Part shown: piece after piece, positions 21,765 to 34,800 of the stretch | Position numbering within the stretch: the first letter of the stretch is position 1 | Layout: the number at the start of each line of letters is the position of its first letter | Assembly: GCA_030407005.1 (NCBI GenBank) | Contig: JAUDYN010000005.1 | Location: 682,001-746,000 of the forward strand | Source of the DNA: Desarmillaria ectypa | Lineage: Eukaryota; Basidiomycota; Agaricomycetes; Agaricales; Physalacriaceae | Direction: 5' to 3' | Length of the DNA: 64,000 nt | Program-made: the position numbers and the translations under genes | The notes under the pieces: generated by a model | What the model was told of the DNA's origin: nothing | The model's database searches: none | What the model saw: only the letters and a program-made list of their open reading frames with translations

Positions 21765-24521
21765 TTATGGGACAGAAGGTCTGTGCATCCTATCTCTGTC
21801 TTCATCTTCGCTGGTAGATTCATTAGTGCTTCCCTCGTCAGATGAATCGTCCGCAGGATCGTCATCCTGTGCACCATCGCTCTCGGATTCGTCATCATCA
21901 CCATCTTCTTCACTTTCCTCCTCGTCCTCATCCTCGTCCTCTTCCTCCTCTTCGTAAAACTTATCCAGATCCGCCAGAAGAACCTTCGAGCTCGTACCTT
22001 GTGTACCCGCATCCGTTCGCGATGTGGGTGTCAACGACACTCGTTCTCGCATCTTTTTCTGTTCCGCTGAAGACAGAGCAACGGGAACAAAAGGCGGCGG
22101 GGCGATGTCCTCTTCTGTATCCCTCAAAGATGACTCTACACCCTTCTCTAACCAGTCAGGGAGCATAGGTTCGCCCAGGGTAGGTTTCCCGGTGACTGCA
22201 CTACACGATCCAATCATAACATGAGGATCTAGGTAAAGACGTCAGAAGGTGGACGCTGATGATGATAAGGAATCGGCATGCCTGTAACGACTGGATCAAC
22301 GTCAATTATGCCAGCCTTTCCTTCGAATAGTACCATCCTGACTTGTTCACGGCGAAGGACAACTCCTTCACGCTCTGCTGGAGCATCGACGCCGTTGACC
22401 ACGGGAATGCTAGAGTTTATTCCCGAAAGTAATGAGGATAACATTCTTGCTCGGTCACGGACGTCGTAATCAATGTCATAACGAGCGAGTAGGAAGACGT
22501 ATTGATTGAGAAGACCCAAGGTGCGATCAACTGGACAAAGAACGAACAATTTTGCTGCGAGGGTAACAATCTGAAGCTTGACCACGGATGCCTGAGGATA
22601 GATTAATAAAGAATGAGCGACATCATGTCGGAACGTACCTCTTGCGAAAACGACTTGGCCATTTTCCGTAGAACATCTGGCGCCCAGTCGGTTACGCCTT
22701 CTAGGCGAGTGGGGCTTCCTTCTTCTGAAGCGGCATATTGACCTACGAGCCATACGACGCAAGCTCTTGCTTGTGGATGCCGGATATCATCGATTTTTCG
22801 GGCAAGCTGGGATATTATGGCAAGCGGAGACTGGGATAGACCAATAGTAGCGGGTCGCCTCGAAGAGAGTTGAGCCTGAACCATGTTCTTGAGAACCACG
22901 ACAGCGGGGTTGACGATCGTTTCTATATAGAGTATAAGAAAGGGCCGGGAAAACAGGCCGAGAGCTAACCGTGTGGACTATTGATCATGCCGATTAGGGC
23001 CGTGAGGGATTGTTGAACGCATTCCGGTATGATACCAGCACATCGCCCAATTGCACGAATGGATGCAGCTGCTACCTCGTCGTCGATATCTTCTGCATAG
23101 TCCTATAATAGTCAGTGCGGGGTCCAGGCAAATACAATGGTGCTCACTATGAATTCGCGAAGTATCGTCGAGTAATTATCAAAGGTAACGATAATCAGCA
23201 TCATTTTTATCTTGTCGATTTTGACTTGCCGGAGATCATCGGATGAAAGAATAAATCGAGTGTAAAATGGAGAGAACAGCGCCTACAGACGGCTTAACAG
23301 GTACAGTTAGAATTGTAAAAAGTGCGTACCGGAGAGGCCGAAGCGACTATCAACGCATATGCAAGTACGACTCGTTCTATTTCTTTAGACACTGACAGGA
23401 GTCGGAGCAATGGCTGGACGATTTTAGTGTGATATGAAGGAGGTCCGGCATAGTAAAGGACACGGACAGCGGCCAGAACAACCTATGATTTATTAGGCCA
23501 GAAAAGGTGGGTGCCTTGAGATATCCGGCTCACCGCAGGATTTCTGCTGAAGAAAAGAGGTTCCGCAGAATTCAAGAGCAGCTTTACGTCCTTGTCAACG
23601 TCTTCCTCCTCGCCTCTGAGGACAGGTCGCGATAACATGGTGCGAGAATATCGGAGCAGTAGAGCAAGAAGGTCTATTTGGCCCCATTCATCTACATCGA
23701 CAAGTGTTTTGCAGAGACGTCGATAGTGCTTGTGCAGTAGATCAAGACGAGTGGGGCAGACCGCGTCGAAGGCGACAGCTACACTTCCGATAGATAGAGG
23801 TGAGCGATCTCGAAGAAGGGTAACAATTATTTCGATGAGGGAAGAGAGGTGGCTTGTGTCGAGGCTGGAAGGAGGGTTAACAGAGCCGAGAATGAAGATG
23901 CTGGGTAGACATACTCGTAGCATTTTGGGATGGCCAAAGCGGCGACCTTTCTAACATATGGACTAATATCTGCAGCACATTTCTTGATTGCAAGTACGAC
24001 AATGTTTCCAATCATGGGCACCTTGATTCCGCTGAGAACACGTAGGGCCATTGCGCGTATGAGGGGATTGCTGTCAGTGAGATCCTTCTGGAACGTGTTG
24101 ATAGAGAGAAGCGCAAGGTCAGGCTCCTGCTCTGCGTATTTCAGAAGGTAGATGTACACCAATTTCCGTATCTCGAGATTTTGGGAGGCGACGTTCTTAA
24201 CAACCTGGGCAAAATATTCGGAGACATTACGACCTTTGGAAATGAGCTGATAAACGTGTCACTCGACGAACAGAAGAAAATGCAGCAACGTACTGCTATG
24301 AGCCTCTTCATTGCGTCAAGCTTCTCCCTATCACTGCTGGAATCGAGCTGCTTGCGAATATCTCTGCCCTTGTCGTCGGATGAGTCGTAATACGGAGAAC
24401 TACTACCCCTCGCGATATCCCTTGTATGCTCGCTGATTGATTCCTGCAGTCGTAAACCAAATCGGGAGGCATTTTCAGTGATAGAATTGAGGTATTCCCC
24501 GGACATGGAAGTAACAGGCAA
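21765..24521 (-). CDS. AP-3 adaptor complex, beta subunit
   Basis: Read on the minus strand, the N-terminus [20 protein letters not shown] leads into [20 protein letters not shown] and LDAMKRLIA, the start of beta-adaptins. Next come [56 protein letters not shown] and [20 protein letters not shown]: the classic adaptin armadillo core. Further exons run leftward with short introns. The C-terminus (22217-21765) holds LPDWLEKGV followed by a long Glu/Asp/Ser hinge, which is the AP-3 beta signature and distinguishes it from AP-1/2. AP-3 sorts cargo from Golgi/endosomes to vacuoles. An alternative start is the Met six codons on. It is head-to-head with threonyl-tRNA synthetase. Internal exon borders were not all resolved. 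Confidence 0.88.
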
Positions 24522-24588
24522 GGGTCAGGTAGGCGGGCCGGCCTGTGAACGTAGGACAAGTCACGTTCCTTTCTGCCTTCCCCTTTGG
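24522..24588. promoter_or_regulatory. Shared 67-base divergent promoter/leader (AP-3 beta / threonyl-tRNA synthetase)
   Basis: Only 67 bases separate the AP-3 beta start from the upstream (mitochondrial-form) start of the synthetase. There is no TATA box; a C/T-rich run just before 24589 resembles a fungal initiator region. Both genes must share core regulatory DNA or overlap each other's leaders. Confidence 0.5.
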
Positions 24589-27536
24589 ATGCTTCGCCAA
24601 TTGACTCGAATCACTCGATATCGAAGCTATCCGCCCATTCTTTATACCGCCACTGCCTTTCGCGTATTCGACGCCAGTATCTCATACAGAAGTCCCCGGA
24701 AGAGACTGAACCATACCATGGCTCCCCAGGTTGCACAGAAATTCAAGGAGGTCAAGGACAAGAAAGCAAAAGCAACGGCCACCTCTACATACCCTCTAGA
24801 GGTACGGCCTACCCTTATCGTCAACCATCTCCCTGACGAGCATCTGCGCTAGATGCAACCGGCCCCACCGTTTTTTGATCATCGTATCAAGATCTTTGAG
24901 GAGTTGAAGGCTGAATATGATGCATCGGTAAAGGGTGCGTGCTTTCGTGCTGGACGATACGTGTCCTCTGACCGGGTGCCCGTCCACAGCCAAGCCTCGC
25001 GAGGATATCACTATCACCATGCCGGATGGATCGACTAGGTCGGGCAAGAGCTGGGAAACAAGTCCTATGGATATTGCGAAGGAAATCTCGAAAAGTCTTG
25101 CTGAACGGATTGTCATCGCTAAAGTGCGTGCATCTTATAATTTATCTGTCACCGCACTTATCTACCTCTTTTTTTTTTTTTAGGTCGATGACAACGTCTG
25201 GGATCTCGAACGACCGTTGGAGGCATCTTGCAAGCTGGAATTGCTTGATTTTGAGCATCCGGAAGGTCGGTCAGTCAGGTCGGTCTCTATTGCGACTCAT
25301 ACATCTTTTAGGGAAGCGTGTGTTTTGGCATTCATCTGCCCACGTTCTCGGCGAAGCGTCGGAAAGACATTATGGGTGTCACCTCTGCCTTGGTCCTCCC
25401 ACCGATGACGGTTTCTTTTATGAGATGGGCATCGAAGACAGGTATGAACTATCCTTACCGAGTTTAATTCTGTCTTTATCTGCGCAGAGCTGTTACCGTG
25501 GCAGACTATCCCGCTTTAGAAAAAGTTTCTGAGAGCGCTATCAAGGAAAAACAAAAGTTCGAACGCCTAGTGGTTTCCAAAGAGAAACTTCTGGAGATGT
25601 TTGGGGTACGCCTTCTCTTTGACCGTTCCGGTACAAACTGACAATGCTACGATCTTCTAGTATAACAAGTTCAAAAAGTACTTGATTGAAACCAAGGTTC
25701 CCGACGGCACATCTACCACGGTATATCGGTGTGGGCCTATGATAGATCTCTGCGTCGGACCTCATATACCGCATACCGGCAAAATCAAAGCTTTCATGAT
25801 CACCAAGAGTTCTGCGTCATACTTCCTTGGAGATTCGAACAACGAATCTTTACAGCGGATATACGGTATCTCCTTCCCAGATAAAAAACAATTGACGGAG
25901 TACAAGGTTTTCCTTGCGGAGGCTGCAAAGCGGGATCACAGGAAGATTGGAAAGGTAACGATTTGGGCTGGTTAATTACAGGTGTTTCCTACCTCATTTT
26001 TTATAGGAGCAAGAACTTTTCTTCTTCAACGATCTTAGTCCCGGAAGTTGCTTCTTTTTGCCTCACGGTACCCGTATTTACAATGCACTTATTGAACTGC
26101 TGCGGGTACGTCCACTATCTTTGTCAATCCTTCGTAGTTCTCAGACGTTTCACGTAGTCCGAGTATTTCAAACGAGGTTATCAGGAAGTCATCTCGCCAA
26201 ACATGTATAACAGCAAACTGTGGGAAACGTCGGGGCACTGGCAAAACTATAAAGACGACATGTTTGTACTGGATGTTGAAAAGGAGAAATGGGCTCTGAA
26301 ACCGATGAACTGCCCAGGGCACTGTCTCATCTTTGATTCAAGGGACCGTAGCTACAAGGAACTGCCTATTCGTATGGCAGAATTTGGTATCCTCCATCGT
26401 AATGAAGCTTCGGGTGCATTGACGGGATTGACGCGTGTGAGGAGATTCGTTCAGGACGATACTCATGTCTTCTGTATGCCATCTCAGGTTCGCTCCCTCG
26501 CATCTATCTGTTGCAGGCACTCATCTGTAATAGCTCGAGGACGAGATCAGCGCGCTCTTCGACTTTATGCAACACGTCTACGGAATGTTTGGATTTGACT
26601 TCCACCTCGAGCTATCTACCCGCCCAGATAATTACTTGGGAAAGATCGAAACCTGGGACATTGCAGAAGATGTAAGAGTTTTTTGATCTATATGATTTTA
26701 CAATGATGTATTGAGACGAATTCTCTCAAGCAACTGAAAAAGGCTCTGGAGAAGCAGTATCCAGGGCAATGGGAGCTCAATCCAGGCGATGGCGCTTTTT
26801 ATGGGCCCAAGATCGATATTACCGTCCGAGATGCTCTACGCCGATCATTCCAATGCGCGACGATCCAACTGGACTTCCAGCTCCCTGAGCGGTTCAACCT
26901 TAAATACCGATCGGCGGAGGACTTTGGTAACCCAGACAAGGCTCCGTCGAGACCGGTTATGATTCATCGTGCAATCCTTGGAAGTCTCGAGCGGTTCATT
27001 GCTATTGCTACGGAACATTTTGCTGGGAAATGGTGTGTATCAGTTATCGATATGAGCTGTCTGCTGACGAGGATTCTGTAGGCCATTTTGGCTATCTCCA
27101 CGCCAGGTTGTCGTGATTCCTGTTGCTGCTCCTTACGTGCGTTGGGTTTTCCTCGTTGTAGTGTTCATGGCTCACAATGCGACATGTGTATACAGAAAGA
27201 GTACGCAGGTCAAATCGTCGACCAGCTCTCAGCTCTAGGGATCTACGCCGAAGTCGATAATTCGGACAATACCCTTCCTAAGAAGATTCGTAATGGCGAG
27301 ATTTCTCAACACAACTTTATCCTTGGTATGTCGGCCTATCATTTGCTTCCCAGTATGCTGCTATAAAGAATCTGTCAGTTGTTGGTCAAGAGGAGCTAGA
27401 TGCTCAGTCAGTAAATGTTCGAAATCGGGATGATGTCGGGACGAAATCAAAGGGACAAATGGTTCCGCTGGATAAAATCGTGTCCAGGCTTGTGGAATTG
27501 AAGACATCTAGAAGGCTGGCGAACCAGTTTATATAA
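24589..27536 (+). CDS. Threonyl-tRNA synthetase, probably dual cytosolic/mitochondrial
   Basis: It charges tRNA-Thr. From ATG 24718 the protein starts [20 protein letters not shown], the cytosolic form; intron 24802-24852 leads to [20 protein letters not shown]. Then come a TGS-like N-terminal module, the editing-domain zinc/His motif [10 protein letters not shown], the class II core with MNCPGHC (Zn Cys), motif 2 ([30 protein letters not shown]), motif 3 (AILGSLERF) and the anticodon-binding domain with [14 protein letters not shown], ending NQFI. About ten introns interrupt it. In the same exon and frame an earlier ATG at 24589 adds 43 residues ([20 protein letters not shown] ...), rich in Arg and hydroxylated residues with one acidic residue: a mitochondrial presequence by composition. 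The upstream AUG has a weak context (T at -3), the downstream one ACCATGG. Confidence 0.93.
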
Positions 27537-27806
27537 TTTATAGTGTGTTGATAGAAGTTGATAATGGTGAAAGGCTGGCCGAGATTGTGTGCCCACTACG
27601 GAAGTTCAAGGACTTCATGCGAATAAACCTCATCGGACTATACTTTTACCTCTTACTGTGAGGTTCTACCAGATGCTATGCTGAATTTATTTAGCCCCGG
27701 GGGGTTTCGGTATCGTGTCAACAGCATGTCTAGTGCCGACTATGGTATAGCTCCCTTCTCAGGGTGTCAAACCTCCCTCCGAATCAATGGAATGGACCTT
27801 GTTTTT

Positions 27807-29239
27807 CTACCATTGCGTTATATCCACCTCGGCCTCTCCGAAAATACTCGTCTTCTTCACTTCGAATCCCTCATCAACCAAGTCCTCCTCTACCTCCTTA
27901 TCGTACACCTCCGGTAGCTGCCTTTTGAGAAACGCCATTACATGATTATTGATGGCTTCGAATTCCAACAAAAACCCATCATGTCCATCTTGTGATGGTA
28001 TGATAACTAGCTCAGAATCAGGAATATGAGCAGCAATCTCTCGCTGTTCCGTTGTTGTAAACAGACCGTCTGTAGCGATGCCGATGACCAGGGCGCCTCG
28101 AGGAAGCTGAGAGAGCGCATGGACAAGGCTATGTCTGCCCCGTGATAGATCGTGAGTATCCATCTTCCGGGTAATGTGAATGTAGCAGTTCGCGTCAAAC
28201 CTAGCAGTGAACTTGTCACCCTGGTAGCGAAGATAGCTTTGAGTGGAGAAAATATTTGGCGCTGGTGACGAAGCACGGCTATTTTGAGAATTTTTATGGC
28301 CATCATTATGGGCTGAAAGTGCATCGGGTGTCTGTGGTGGAGACTCTATTAATTGGTACTTCCGCCCGAACCGTTTCTCGAAGGAGTCGCGAGAGCGGTA
28401 GGTGAGTAATGCTGCCATGCGAGCTGCAGCTAGTCCTGATGCCGGCTGGGAGGAATAGTATCCATCGGCGTAGTGTGGATCACTGTAAATTGACTGGCGC
28501 TGTGCTTCGCCCCAGCTGATGCACCAGGCTGAATGGCGAGCCGATGTGGCGATAGGAACAACGTGGCGGACATAATTGGGTGGGGTGCAGAGCGGCCATT
28601 CTAGTACTGTCATTCCACCCATCGAGCCTCCAATGGTGACTGCGACGGACGCGACGCCTAGGTGATCAAGCACAAGTTTATGTAGCCTAAGAAGTGGAGT
28701 TGAACATATTGAACATAGGAAAATAAAAGGTATTGCCTACCGGACGTCATCGCGTATGGTTGAAGCAGAAAATTCAGGCCCATAAGGCCTTCCTGTATCA
28801 GGGTTGATACAGACTGGGGATACGGTACCGTACGGGGACCCAATAACGTTTGCGCAGAAAATAAAGAACCGCTTGGGGTCAAAGGCTTTCCCCACTCCCA
28901 TCAGCGGACCCCACCTGTACACGTCATGAGTAAAAGTAGTATCAGTAGGGGTGGTACTTACCAGTCTTCGACGTCGGCACTGCCAGTAAAAGCGTGGCAA
29001 ATAATCATAACGTTGTCCTTTGTTGCATTTAGGTGACCCCAGGTCTTATAAGCAACAGGAACGTCACGCAGCTCGACACCTGATTCTAGGGTGAACCGAG
29101 GGACATTGAAATACGACTGAGATATTATGTCGTTCAAGCTCGACATGATAAAAGAATGAATCACTGTTGGACCGGGTTCGCGGACCGAAACATGTGGGAC
29201 CGGCGGTATTATGTCATCTGAGGTCAAGGCGGAAGCCAT
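27807..29239 (-). CDS. Homoserine O-acetyltransferase
   Basis: This enzyme acetylates homoserine with acetyl-CoA, a step to methionine in fungi. Minus-strand exons give VPVAYKTWGHLNATKDNVMI, CHAFTGSADVEDW, then WGPLMGVGKAFDPKRFFIFC, NVIGSPYGTVSP, and the alpha/beta-hydrolase nucleophile elbow GGSMGGM with the catalytic Ser. Later RHSLVHALSQLPRGALVIGI, ATDGLFTT (catalytic Asp region) and SQDGHDGFL (catalytic His) complete the triad. An insertion rich in Ser/Asn/Pro (HNDGHKNSQNSRASSPAPN) is typical of fungal versions. The start is taken at 29239; the Met at 29146 (MSSLNDIISQSYF) is an alternative. It is head-to-head with the LDB17-like gene and convergent with the synthetase. Confidence 0.93.
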
Positions 29240-29308
29240 ACCGCAACCAAATCAATCCAAATTTACTCTCCTCCCATTCCTGTCTCCATCGTTCGATGAC
29301 CAGGGAAC
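29240..29308. promoter_or_regulatory. Shared 69-base divergent promoter/leader (homoserine acetyltransferase / LDB17-like)
   Basis: Only 69 bases lie between the two start codons if the first Met is used in each gene. The stretch is C/T-rich on the plus strand (tttactctcctcccattcc) with no TATA box. Confidence 0.45.
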
Positions 29309-31371
29309 ATGTCTCTCGCCATGGAGGATGACTTTGGCATCGTATACGTCGTCGAGAATGCCCAGCAGTTCTGGTCAGGTACGTGTCGGGAGTATATGAA
29401 GCCGCAGCTAGTATTAACCGGGACGTGGGTAGAGCTGGACGACATTTTGACGATGCCACAAGGAGCGCCGCCGACGCTGCAACAGCTGGACGGAATGATG
29501 AGCAGGTGGCTGGGATTATGTGCCATATATCATGGTATGCCCTCTTCGATAAGCCATCTGAACCATCCTCATGTCTTCAGAACTCTATTTGCAAACACCG
29601 CTCCAGCTGGAACATGCGGTAGACCTTTTGCTCGATTCGGAGTTGTGGGCCTTCCACTCAGAGAGAATGTGTGAGAGTTTGACAGAGACCGTGAAGTCAA
29701 ATACCGACCCACACGCTCAGCTCGTTATTTTCAATGTTCTACTACGGTACGGGCAGCGAAAACCCGATTTTTTCCGTGCCCAAAAGCGGTGGGGCACGTT
29801 GATACCGTTGCTAATGGACCATACTCTCGTTGAGATTGACGAGAACGAAGACGGCGTCATCGAGGCTAAACTAAGGCTGGTGGGCGTAAGATTATTATAT
29901 GAAGTTTGTCGTTGGCAGAAGCTTAGCGTCGCAGAATTACGTGAGTGCATCGTGCTGTCGTGAGACATGAATCTTCTGACAAGTCCGTAGGCGTCTTTGA
30001 CGATTCATTCATTGATTACCTCTTTGACCTGGTGGAGCAGACAAGACATGTCCAGGACGAGACCTTCAACTACTCCGTAATAAAGCTGATAGTGAGGCCT
30101 TGCGTTCTCACGTTTCTTGCTCTCACACTGATGGTCAACAGGTGGCGTTCAATGAGCAGTTCATGGTGGCCTCTATAAGCGATCGCGAGGAGAGCGGAGT
30201 AGAGAAGAATCGTGTTCTGAGGGTGTTGATGCGGCGACTAGGTTCGAGCAAAACCTTTGGAGAAAATATGATATTTATGCTCAACAGAGCTCGTAAGCTC
30301 TTTCTTTTCTATGATGCAAACGGTTTCTTATCGGTTTCTTTTTAAGAGCGGACGCCAGATGACTTGTGCATGCAGTTACTGGTACTCAAGCTTATCTATC
30401 TGCTATTTACGACAAAGGGTACCGAAGAATATTTCTATACGAACGATCTATGCGTGTTGGTTGACGTGTTCTTAAGAGAAGTGGTTGATTTGGACGAGGA
30501 TAACGAGTCGGTGAGTCGCTTGGCTGAATACCCGATCTTAGCTAAAGTTATTCAGCTGCGACATACGTACCTCCGCGTATTACATCCGCTATTAACGAAG
30601 ACGCAAGTCAAGGATGTACCGTATAAGCGGCCCCAAATTAAGTATGCTTTGGAGAGCTTGGTGCGGGACAGCGGAATACATGATATCAACCCGACGACTA
30701 AAAGGCTCGTGGAGCGGTGTCTCGGAGGACAGTGGTGTGTGCAGCTGAAAAAGGCAGACGACGGGTCCAGATCGTCTACGCCGAGCGATACTGTTGCGCC
30801 AAGCCGGAGCCACTTGGGCCTGCCAGCGAGCGTCGATGGCGTCGGTCCGGGAACGCCTGGAAAGACGCTCAAATCTAGCCGAAGTGCAGAAAATCTGGTC
30901 GCGAAGGGAGGGAATGGAATGAACGGCGCCAAGGGAACTAGGGTGGGCGCTGTAAGAAGACCGAGTAACGCCAGTGCCGGTAGTTTCTCCGGCGTGGCGA
31001 CCGCTGCTCCTTCTACTTCCTCATCCAAACCTCTGGTCCCTTACCCACGTCGGAAAGGAACCGCCAGCTCAGAGCATGTAGAGAGACTTCATGTAGAACG
31101 GCCGTCACATGCTTACTACGTTGATCTATCCGCCCAATCTGATGCTGGTGGTGAACCAGCTCGCACTAGGCATCGGAAACCTCCGCCTTCACCTGTGGCG
31201 GTCAGCGCTCCATCGTCACCGGCTTTCAGGCAACCTGGCGTCTATTCAGCTCCTCCTCCAATACCACCAAAGCGGAGAAAGCCTCCAGCTGTGCCCGTCA
31301 AATCTTCTGGTGGGCATGTTACGGTTTTCGAGACGATCAAAACTTCGGCGGCGAGTCCATTGACTAGATGA
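29309..31371 (+). CDS. LDB17/Dip1/SPIN90-like actin regulator
   Basis: The start MSLAMEDDFGIVYVVENAQQ leads, after an intron (about 29536-29580), into ELYLQTPLQLEHAVDLLLDS. Alpha-helical leucine-rich exons follow: LVIFNVLLRYGQRKPDFFRA, LRLVGVRLLYEVCRWQKLS, FIDYLFDLVEQTRHVQDETF, and MQLLVLKLIYLLFTTKGTEE with YFYTNDLCVLVDVFLREV and HTYLRVLHPLLT. This matches the SPIN90/Ldb17 leucine-rich domain, whose fission-yeast member Dip1 activates Arp2/3 to seed unbranched actin at endocytic sites. The last third is Ser/Pro-rich and disordered, with proline motifs YSAPPPIPPKRRKPPAVPVK that look like SH3 ligands, also as in Ldb17. At least five introns, all short. Head-to-head with the acetyltransferase gene. 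Confidence 0.85.
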
Positions 31372-31877
31372 GCCGTCATTTGACCTATTTATTACCATTC
31401 GATTTCTTCATGTTGTGCTTCGGCTGTGTTGTAATTATGTTAGTGGATCATTGCGCCTTACTCATACAGTCCACACTCTACACTTGTCGTCCTGTACAGT
31501 CGTACCTTCAACAGACGAATGGTTTCCTCCGCTAACGAGAAGTCACGCATATTTGAGAAGGGCTGCCATCGCATTGCCTTAGTATGATTACAAGACATGG
31601 TACCTAGGAAGACAATGCGGAAAGTTCGTAAAGCAAGATCAAACCAGTCAAAGCACTAGACTTAAGATACGGTATTATCATAATACAGCGTCCTCTGGAA
31701 TCCGGTAATACAAAGGCTGGGAGTAATGTATATTAGTCAAGCTTGACTTGTAGTAATGAAACTTGCAACCTACTGTATTGAATACATGATAGAAATGGCC
31801 ATTTACACCTCCTTGTCTCTTGTTTCCGTAGTAAGCCATTGGGAACCACTATGTGAAGAAGACATCAGTATTGCAAG
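31372..31877. other. Intergenic stretch between convergent genes
   Basis: 3' flanks of the LDB17-like gene and CWH43. No gene is visible; terminators cannot be defined by eye. Confidence 0.5.
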
Positions 31878-34800
31878 TCATGTGGTGACAGAGAGACCGA
31901 CATGTTCTTCCGGAAGATCCTCCTTGTGGGATCGTAGATACCGTGCTTCGTGAGTGTCGTTGACCACAGATGTACCATGTCTAGGCAATAGAAATTGTCC
32001 GACCTGAAGCTCTGTGTCTGTGATAGTGCCACGGGACACTCGAGCATACGAAGTACGGTAAACACCTCGGTAGAGTATATACTCGCACCTAGATATACGG
32101 CCCTTGCATTAGCAGGAAGCCAAAAAAAGAGATACAACTCACCATCGATCGTCATCCTCATCGTCGATATCATGCATTTTGCCGTCGACGGTCAAAATCT
32201 CATAGGGATTCGCTGTCCATAACATAAGTAGGCAATTCTTCTGTGCATATAACATGGAGCTTACGACGCGATGCTCCGGGTTTCGTCACGACATAGCCAA
32301 GGAATATGACCGGTCTAGGATATGACGACGCCATGATGCGAGCCAAATCCTTGCTCTGGAGTTCACGATCCAATGGATCCTCCTCTGCCAATTGGCTGGT
32401 TAACGCCACACACGATAAGGTACCTGACTGCTACGCCCACCTTGCCCGTTATGGGATACTACAACTGTGATGTAAGTACCAAAAACATCGAGTACGGCTT
32501 CTATTGCAGGCGCGAGTTCGCCGTGAGGAGATGGTAACAAGTGATGTGTTGAGTTGATAATTGGGAACTGTTCTCATCCTATTTCAGCCGACCGAAATCA
32601 AAGGAAGTTTGATAATACCTTGGACAATAGCACAGCACCCCAGGTGTGAGAGTTTGGTCCTGGACCAATGTCCACGTTCTATGTACATGTCAGTATTTAG
32701 CCTTGATCACGGAGAAAAATACACACATAACCCAAGTCTTCTATGATGACTCGGGTTCTATGAGATCTTCAGTACATGTTTATTTCACCAGGTCATAGGC
32801 AACAGCTCACAAGTCCCGATTGCCAAACACCGTTCGCTTCAAAGTCGCGATTAGGAGTGAGCGAAAATAATATGTTGGAAACGTACATGTAAATCCGTTT
32901 CCAAAAATCCAACTACGTCAAGCTCTAAATCTCTTTTGGATTGTCAGTGTAGCACGGGAATCCAGATCGAACAAGGCATCAGCACCTTATCACGTCTCTC
33001 ACCCTCCGTTGACTGTCACGACCCGCATTATCGATTCCGAAATGTAAGGTCCAGATACCGGTGCGCAAGACTCTTGTACCGGCCCTCCACGGTTGTATGA
33101 CAGAAGAAGGCATCCTATATAGTGTCGCAAGCACCGATAACGTGGAAATACAGCCCAGGAGTAGAAACGCATAGCTTCTGGCAGATGCCGTCACCACAGG
33201 CCGGGGAATTCCCTTCGGTTGGACGAAGGCTAGAGAAAGACACATCATTTGTGCGATTAACACTCTAGTGCAACATTGAATGCTGAAGGCATAAAGAACT
33301 CAATACCAGATAGAACTCACAGGTCTGATCTCTCCCTCAGATACACGCCACCTGGAACAAAGGCATAGGCTACAGTCCACACACTCGCCAGGCTCAGTAG
33401 GACATAGACCAGCATGGCTGTAAAATATGTTTTGGCCATTTTCCCTGTAGACGCAGCCAGCTGCAGAATGGCCGGAAGAGTCGACATAACGAAAAGGCCT
33501 AGTCCCAGGCCTCCGCTGTATCCTAACCAATTGCGATATCGATACATCACATACGAAGACCCGGCGCCAAACGCAAGCCAAAGAGGATGCGACGTAAAGT
33601 TGAAACGTTTACCAGCATCAGAAGACAGCAGGATTGCGGTGAATAAGCCTAGAGACTGAAATACAAGGGTTAGAGAGCCATGAAGATGTGGTAGGGGACC
33701 TCTGGGCCGTCCATTCTCGTAACCGGTCCACGACCACGCAATCGTCGTGCTTGGATCGGAGAAAAGGGAATGCAAAGTAAAAATCAGGCTACCGAGTGGT
33801 ATAGCACCCAAAAGCCAATGATTTTCCCTCGAAGTCGGAGCTTGTGGCGTAATTTGCTGTTCGAGGATGGGTCGAACCAAGGATTCTAGGAGGCAAAGGA
33901 GTGCCGAAGCGATGCCTGTTTTGTTGTAGCCCCCCGAATGCTCATTCAAGAGCGGCCAAACTGCGTAATCGTAAGAAACGTCATCCGTGCAGCAGGGGAA
34001 AACATACCTGGATTGTTCGAATGATTCGCATGTTTCAACAGAGAAGACAGCATCAAGCCGAGGCCAGTAGCTGGGGGAGAATTCATAACTACAAATCAAT
34101 GTTTTATGGACGCGTTAGGACTCACTTATACTCTGATATCCTACAGCATATTCATCAGATGCAGCCCAATCAGCCGTTTGCCTCAGAACAGCCATTGATG
34201 CAGCAAATGCGACTACGAACAAACGTTGCAGAGGTTTTTGCAGGAGATAGGCCACCAGCCCAGATAATGACAGGAAATGCAGAAATATCTGAGCAGGCCG
34301 TGTTCTTGCCCAACGAAGAAGGGGGGTCACCGACAGAAGGAATGGTGAGAGGACAGACAACAGCGCGAGTTCATGCCCTGCGATCCCCAACTCCCAAACG
34401 GAAAAGTAGAAGAGAGTTGGTGTTAGGGACGTAAATATAGACCAAAATACATATGCTGGAGAGAATGAGATGGCGACCAATACAGACCGAGGACATTGGG
34501 CTCACATAAATAAACGTCGGATATAAAGCTTACAACAGGATTTTGGACCACAGTCGACAATTTGAATGATACAGGTTCGCGCTTGAGAGTAGGGGTTAAA
34601 ACAGATGTAGTCTTGTTCTCCTTGACAGGAACCATTGTTCCATTGTGACTGGATAAAGGTCAGCAAATGTGTATTAAGCAAGTCGATGAAGACGGTGATA
34701 CATTTCTTCGTGTTTCTGGTCCTTAACTACCAAAGAGTTAAGGGAAATCTGAAGAGCGGCATCCTTGAACTCCGCCTCTGCTATGGAATCATATAAGACG

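Noticed and set aside
21736..22012. Plus-strand Ser-rich open frames
   Set aside because: They are the antisense of the Glu/Asp-rich hinge of AP-3 beta.
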